This document shows, piece by piece, positions 50,148-53,587 of a DNA stretch of 53,587 nucleotides. Each line of letters begins with the position of its first letter. Position 1 is the stretch's first letter. A model generated the notes under the pieces. That model was not told where the DNA came from, ran no database searches, and saw only the letters and a program-made list of their open reading frames with translations. Origin of the DNA: Deltaproteobacteria bacterium (lineage in GTDB: Bacteria > UBA10199 > JADGCS01); assembly GCA_015228875.1 (NCBI GenBank), contig JADGCS010000015.1, positions 1-53,587 on the forward strand. The letters are read 5' to 3'. A program made the translations under genes and the position numbers.

Positions 50148-51152
50148 CTAAAGGGCATATTTCCCCTCGTAAATGCCTTTGACGATATCGGCGAGTTCGG
50201 GCTCCCGGATTTCGAGATCACGGACATCAAAGTGACTCATGACACAGCCGATGAGTGCTGCTGCGGTTTTTTTGGTGCGGTCGAAGGTGATCTCAAGTCT
50301 TTGTTCCTTTAATGATAGCTGGATGTGGTCTTCACCTGTTTTTGTTTTCATCTCTGCCAGGGTGGGTAGTTTATTAAAATAGAGGATCAGTTTTCTTTGT
50401 CTTCCGATATTTTTTTTTATGCTCTCCACACCGCCATCGTACAGGATCCTGCCCTGATCGATGATGATCACCCTTTGGCAGATCGCTTCGATATCCTTGA
50501 GATCGTGTGTGGCGAGAATAATCGTGGTCTTTTCTTCTGCGTTGATCTTTTTGATCAGGTGACGCACGGTCATTTTGACAGCGACATCAAGTCCTATGGT
50601 GGGTTCGTCCAGAAAGACCACGGGCGGGTTATGTAGCAGGGATGCGATCAGGTCGCATTTCATCCTTTCACCGAGGCTTAATTTTCTCACCGGTGTGTGC
50701 AGCAGGCCCTCGATCTCCATCGCTACAGAGAATCTTTTGAGCCTGTTTGTGTAATCGTTCTCACTGATGCCGTATATTTTTTTTAGCAGAGAAAAAGCCT
50801 CAATGACGGCAATGTCCCACCAGAGCTGTGTGCGCTGTCCAAAGACCACGCCGATATTTTGTGTGTGCCTTAATCTGTCCTTGTGTGGGCAGACCCCGCT
50901 CACGTTGACCTCACCGCTTGTGGGTCTTAGGATGCCGGTGAGCATCTTGATGGTGGTTGATTTGCCGGCGCCGTTGGGGCCGATGTAGCCGACCATTTCA
51001 CCCTGATTGATCGTGAAGCTGATGTTGCTTACTGCATAAACATCTTTGTACTCACGCTTAAACAGGTTATACAGGGCGCCTTTAACACCCTCGCGTCTTT
51101 TAAAGTTCTTGTAAGTCTTGGTGAGATTGTTGACCCTGATGATCTGGTTCAT
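50148..51152 (-). CDS. ABC-2 exporter ATP-binding protein
   Basis: 334 residues from the ATG at 51152, which matches the family N-terminus; the frame extends 35 codons further. Walker A GPNGAGKST near 68, Q-loop region VVFGQRTQLWWDI, signature LSLGERMKCD near 161, Walker B VVFLDEPTIGLD and the H-loop ATHD. The GALYNLFKREYKDVYAV segment and WWD motif are typical of ATPases paired with DUF990 permeases. First gene of the three-gene operon. Confidence 0.93.
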   Translation of the reverse strand: MNQIIRVNNLTKTYKNFKRREGVKGALYNLFKREYKDVYAVSNISFTINQGEMVGYIGPNGAGKSTTIKMLTGILRPTSGEVNVSGVCPHKDRLRHTQNIGVVFGQRTQLWWDIAVIEAFSLLKKIYGISENDYTNRLKRFSVAMEIEGLLHTPVRKLSLGERMKCDLIASLLHNPPVVFLDEPTIGLDVAVKMTVRHLIKKINAEEKTTIILATHDLKDIEAICQRVIIIDQGRILYDGGVESIKKNIGRQRKLILYFNKLPTLAEMKTKTGEDHIQLSLKEQRLEITFDRTKKTAAALIGCVMSHFDVRDLEIREPELADIVKGIYEGKYAL

Positions 51153-51345
51153 GGCGAATGATCGTCCTTTTGATGTCAATACGGGATCATTTCTGCAATG
51201 TAAAGTGCTCCTTACCCCCCACAACCGAAGTTGGTTTATGAGGTTTTGTGACCTCAATGCAGGGTTTGTTGTGAAAAAAGGCGGCGTATGGTATAAAATA
51301 ATCAGGTAAAAACGAATAGTTGTATGTTTGGTTTTTTTTTCAATC

Positions 51346-51361
51346 TGGCATTAGTTTTGCA
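51346..51361 (+). promoter_or_regulatory. Candidate sigma-54 promoter of the right-edge gene
   Basis: TGGCATTAGTTTTGCA: TGGCA and TTGCA with GG and GC exactly 10 nt apart, a near-perfect -24/-12 match. The start would be about 51372, leaving a 75-nt leader before the ATG at 51447, which has AAGAGGAG. An activator site was not found. Confidence 0.65.
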
Positions 51362-51446
51362 ATGGACGATGGTATGGTGAGCGATGATGCAACGATGACG
51401 GGTAAGGTTAATCAATGGGACTTAAGTTAATTTAAGAGGAGCATTT

Positions 51447-53587
51447 ATGACAGTCAATGCAACACCAACCGGTTATTATAAACACGTCAATAAAGAGATG
51501 GAGTGTTTTCAAGAATTTGATATGGACGTCGCCTATGAAGATTATTTCAGTATGTCAGCGGATGAGATCAAGGCGTTTCATACAAAGTTTATCCGCGATC
51601 GTATTGAGATTGACGGTTGGACCGAGGTTGAGATTGATGCCTTTATAAAAGAAAAGCTTAAACCCGAGGTCGAAAATTACGAGGACGTGGCAAAGGCCAT
51701 GGGGATGGAGTTTGAAGAACGCAAAGAGAGGGGGCAGATCAACGCTCTTGAGGTTGTTAAAATTGACCGGATGATTGCAGAGCTTGCAGAGCTTGACGAA
51801 CTCATCGACTCCAAAAAACTTGGCAAAGACTTTGAAAAAATTTTTGATAAAGTAGCCGCCGAAAAAATTGAACTTAAAGGCACATACACATTTAACGAGG
51901 CAGAACTCGACCCCGCAAATGGCACAACCTACGTTGTCAATGTGGCAGCAAATACAGGCGAGAGTAATATGTCCGGGCGCTCGCCACTTGACCCTGCAAA
52001 TGGCGAGGAGGGCAACCCCCTCTATTACGACAGGGATCATGACGGGTACGGTGATATTGATAATCCCGAGGCAGAGGTCAGATTTGATGCAAGCGGCAGG
52101 GTGACCACCAATGCGAACGGGGATGGTGTTATCAGCGAGAGGGACAACCCCAATTTTGTAGAGACACCTGACCAGGTCCTTAATCTTAACCTCGCCGAGG
52201 GGACGACGTGTTTGGTTGATGAAGCAAACCCCGACACTTTAAGATTCCTGACGGCCGAGGGCGGCACGTATTCGATACAGATCCCGGGTTTAGAGCAACT
52301 CAGTCATTTTAAGATTGTTTTTTCAGGTGCGTCTCGTGGCGGTTTTACCGAAGAGAGCATCCGCGCTATGCCACCAAAGATGGCATCGATGATCTACGAG
52401 AATGCCAAAACAAAGATGTCACTCTGGGATCTCGTTGATGGAAGCCCACTGCCGGGCGAGGTGGAAATAGACTATTACTCCATATACAATGCAAGCAGTT
52501 ATTTTGTGGCACCCGATCCAGCCGCAGTCCCACCCGTGACAGCGCATAACCAGGTACCCCTCATCACACCTTCCGCTGCCGATTTTAAGAACGGCCGGGA
52601 GTACACCATCAACTGTGAGGCGGGTGTGATTGATAATCTCGAGATGACCTTCCCCACGGATGCGCAGATCAGGTTTTCAAGCAGAGGCCGGGATCTGATG
52701 ATGACAGTCACAAACAACAAGGGCGAGTCGATTGAAATTATATTTAATGATTTTGCAACAAGCAACTTGCTTGAATCTATGTATAGGCGGGATACCATCA
52801 AGATTAATGGCGGTCAGATTGATTTGGATGCAGATTTTAGTCGCTTGCAGAATTTTCAAGTTCCCATCGAGACGGCCTTGGGAGCGGCTACAGATAGAGT
52901 GATGCGGGGAGGTCTGTTTGATATGATTACCCATGACGGCACGACCCTGCACGATTTGGCTGTGGCAGAGGGTCGTGATGTCATCATTGAAGATGTGGTA
53001 CCTACGATGGATGTTGTGGGTTTAATAGACGCTGCCCTTGGCGGTATTGATGGCAGTGCTGCGGCTGATCAGGCAGCCGCTGATCGTGCAGCCGCTGGTG
53101 CGGCGTGGGCAGAAGAACATGATCTCCATGGAGGTGGTATTGCGAGTGGTTTCGCAAGCGCATTCGGAACAGGAGGAACAACAGCGGGAACAACAGAATC
53201 AAGATGGGGAGAATTTATCGGTGATGTAGATGGTTCACGTCTTGCCCTCACAGCATCAAATATCGAGAACAACGAGAGACTCACCCTTAATTTTTCGGGC
53301 GAAGGAGATATAAAAACCATCACGGGGATCCCTGCTGATGCCATCATCGATTTTAGAATTGATGATAGTGGTAACGTGGTTCTTGGGTTGGTGTGTCGCG
53401 CCGCTGGCAGCGAATACTACACAAAGGTAGTCAATATCACACTTACAGGATTTGACCCAGCGCAGGGGCATCGCCTTAGGCTTGATGGCGGGATGTTATC
53501 GCCAGATGATTTACTTGAGGAGTGGTACGCAGATGTCCTGCCTGGTTTTGACGCCACCCAAAAAAGACTTTTTTTTAATAGCGTTTT
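51447..53587 (+). CDS. Large EF-hand-like calcium-motif protein (3' end missing)
   Basis: The frame is open from the ATG at 51447 to the right edge (713 codons and counting). No signal peptide. N-terminus is acidic and helical with a coiled-coil region (about 60-150). Two EF-hand/dockerin-like loops follow: DRDHDGYGDIDN near residue 200 and NANGDGVISERDN about 25 residues on. The rest is beta-rich with many Asp/Gly turns and an Ala-rich patch (AADQAAADRAAAG) near 535. No family recognised. It shares the calcium-loop, signal-less style of the proteins at 15653 and 21904. A sigma-54-like promoter sits upstream. Confidence 0.75.
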   Translation, partial: MTVNATPTGYYKHVNKEMECFQEFDMDVAYEDYFSMSADEIKAFHTKFIRDRIEIDGWTEVEIDAFIKEKLKPEVENYEDVAKAMGMEFEERKERGQINALEVVKIDRMIAELAELDELIDSKKLGKDFEKIFDKVAAEKIELKGTYTFNEAELDPANGTTYVVNVAANTGESNMSGRSPLDPANGEEGNPLYYDRDHDGYGDIDNPEAEVRFDASGRVTTNANGDGVISERDNPNFVETPDQVLNLNLAEGTTCLVDEANPDTLRFLTAEGGTYSIQIPGLEQLSHFKIVFSGASRGGFTEESIRAMPPKMASMIYENAKTKMSLWDLVDGSPLPGEVEIDYYSIYNASSYFVAPDPAAVPPVTAHNQVPLITPSAADFKNGREYTINCEAGVIDNLEMTFPTDAQIRFSSRGRDLMMTVTNNKGESIEIIFNDFATSNLLESMYRRDTIKINGGQIDLDADFSRLQNFQVPIETALGAATDRVMRGGLFDMITHDGTTLHDLAVAEGRDVIIEDVVPTMDVVGLIDAALGGIDGSAAADQAAADRAAAGAAWAEEHDLHGGGIASGFASAFGTGGTTAGTTESRWGEFIGDVDGSRLALTASNIENNERLTLNFSGEGDIKTITGIPADAIIDFRIDDSGNVVLGLVCRAAGSEYYTKVVNITLTGFDPAQGHRLRLDGGMLSPDDLLEEWYADVLPGFDATQKRLFFNSV

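Overview
The window is bacterial, gene-dense and Gram-negative in character: it has an outer-membrane secretin with its inner-membrane partner (GspC/GspD), an LpoB-like exported protein, a cytochrome bd oxidase, and several FHA and von Willebrand A proteins. Both tRNA genes have bacterial identity elements (C1-G72 in tRNA-Pro, G3:U70 in tRNA-Ala) and neither primary copy encodes CCA. FHA signalling, sigma-54-like promoter sites and E. coli-type GshA fit a deltaproteobacteria-like lineage (Bdellovibrionota, Myxococcota or a related candidate phylum). I cannot fix the taxon from sequence alone.

Layout. 1-2961: the end of a YqeC-like selenium-hydroxylase maturation gene, then cydAB. 2975-8834: an FHA coiled-coil protein, an LpoB-like exported protein and a membrane/VWA protein. 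8867-10501: a B12-binding radical SAM protein. 10560-13906: a coupled gatE-gatD operon, the archaeal-type Glu-tRNA(Gln) amidotransferase, which is striking in a bacterial context. 14067-15650: gshA. 15653-18616: a 987-residue protein with an EF-hand-like loop and a possible Cys/His catalytic pair. 18816-21778: a 2-hydroxyacyl-CoA dehydratase group (activator, one intact subunit, one 3' fragment), interrupted by a hicBA toxin-antitoxin pair and a 156-bp three-hairpin palindrome. 21904-29549: three large unknown or secreted-type proteins (an FG-GAP-like protein, a 1368-residue TPM-like protein and an M4 thermolysin-like peptidase). 29640-31260: a rubrerythrin-like protein, tRNA-Pro(CGG) and a small FHA protein. 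31313-36130: an unknown protein, then gspC and a frameshifted gspD. 36216: tRNA-Ala(CGC).

37031-48110 looks like an accessory (defence-type) island, visibly more AT-rich in its second half. It holds a PLD-SNF2 helicase, a DinD-like protein, an Eco57I-like methyltransferase, a TIR/deoxyribosyltransferase-like protein, two unknown small proteins, a remnant of a second methyltransferase 3' end, and an XRE-ImmA/PIN (DUF4411) toxin-antitoxin-like pair. 48395-51152 is a three-gene ABC-2 exporter operon. 51447 to the right edge is an open-ended gene for a large protein with EF-hand-like loops behind a sigma-54-like promoter.

The most unusual signals are these. (1) Both tRNA genes are followed, at the same spacing (158 and 159 bp), by an exact 18-bp duplicate of their own 3' end. 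The interval contains an inverted copy of their own T-arm and a homologous GAGCGA-rich core, so this looks like a tRNA-tailored repeat element family. (2) gatDE occurs in a bacterium. (3) A perfect nested palindrome ends one base before the hicA stop. (4) The accessory island combines a PLD-helicase, DinD, a methyltransferase and a TIR-like protein.
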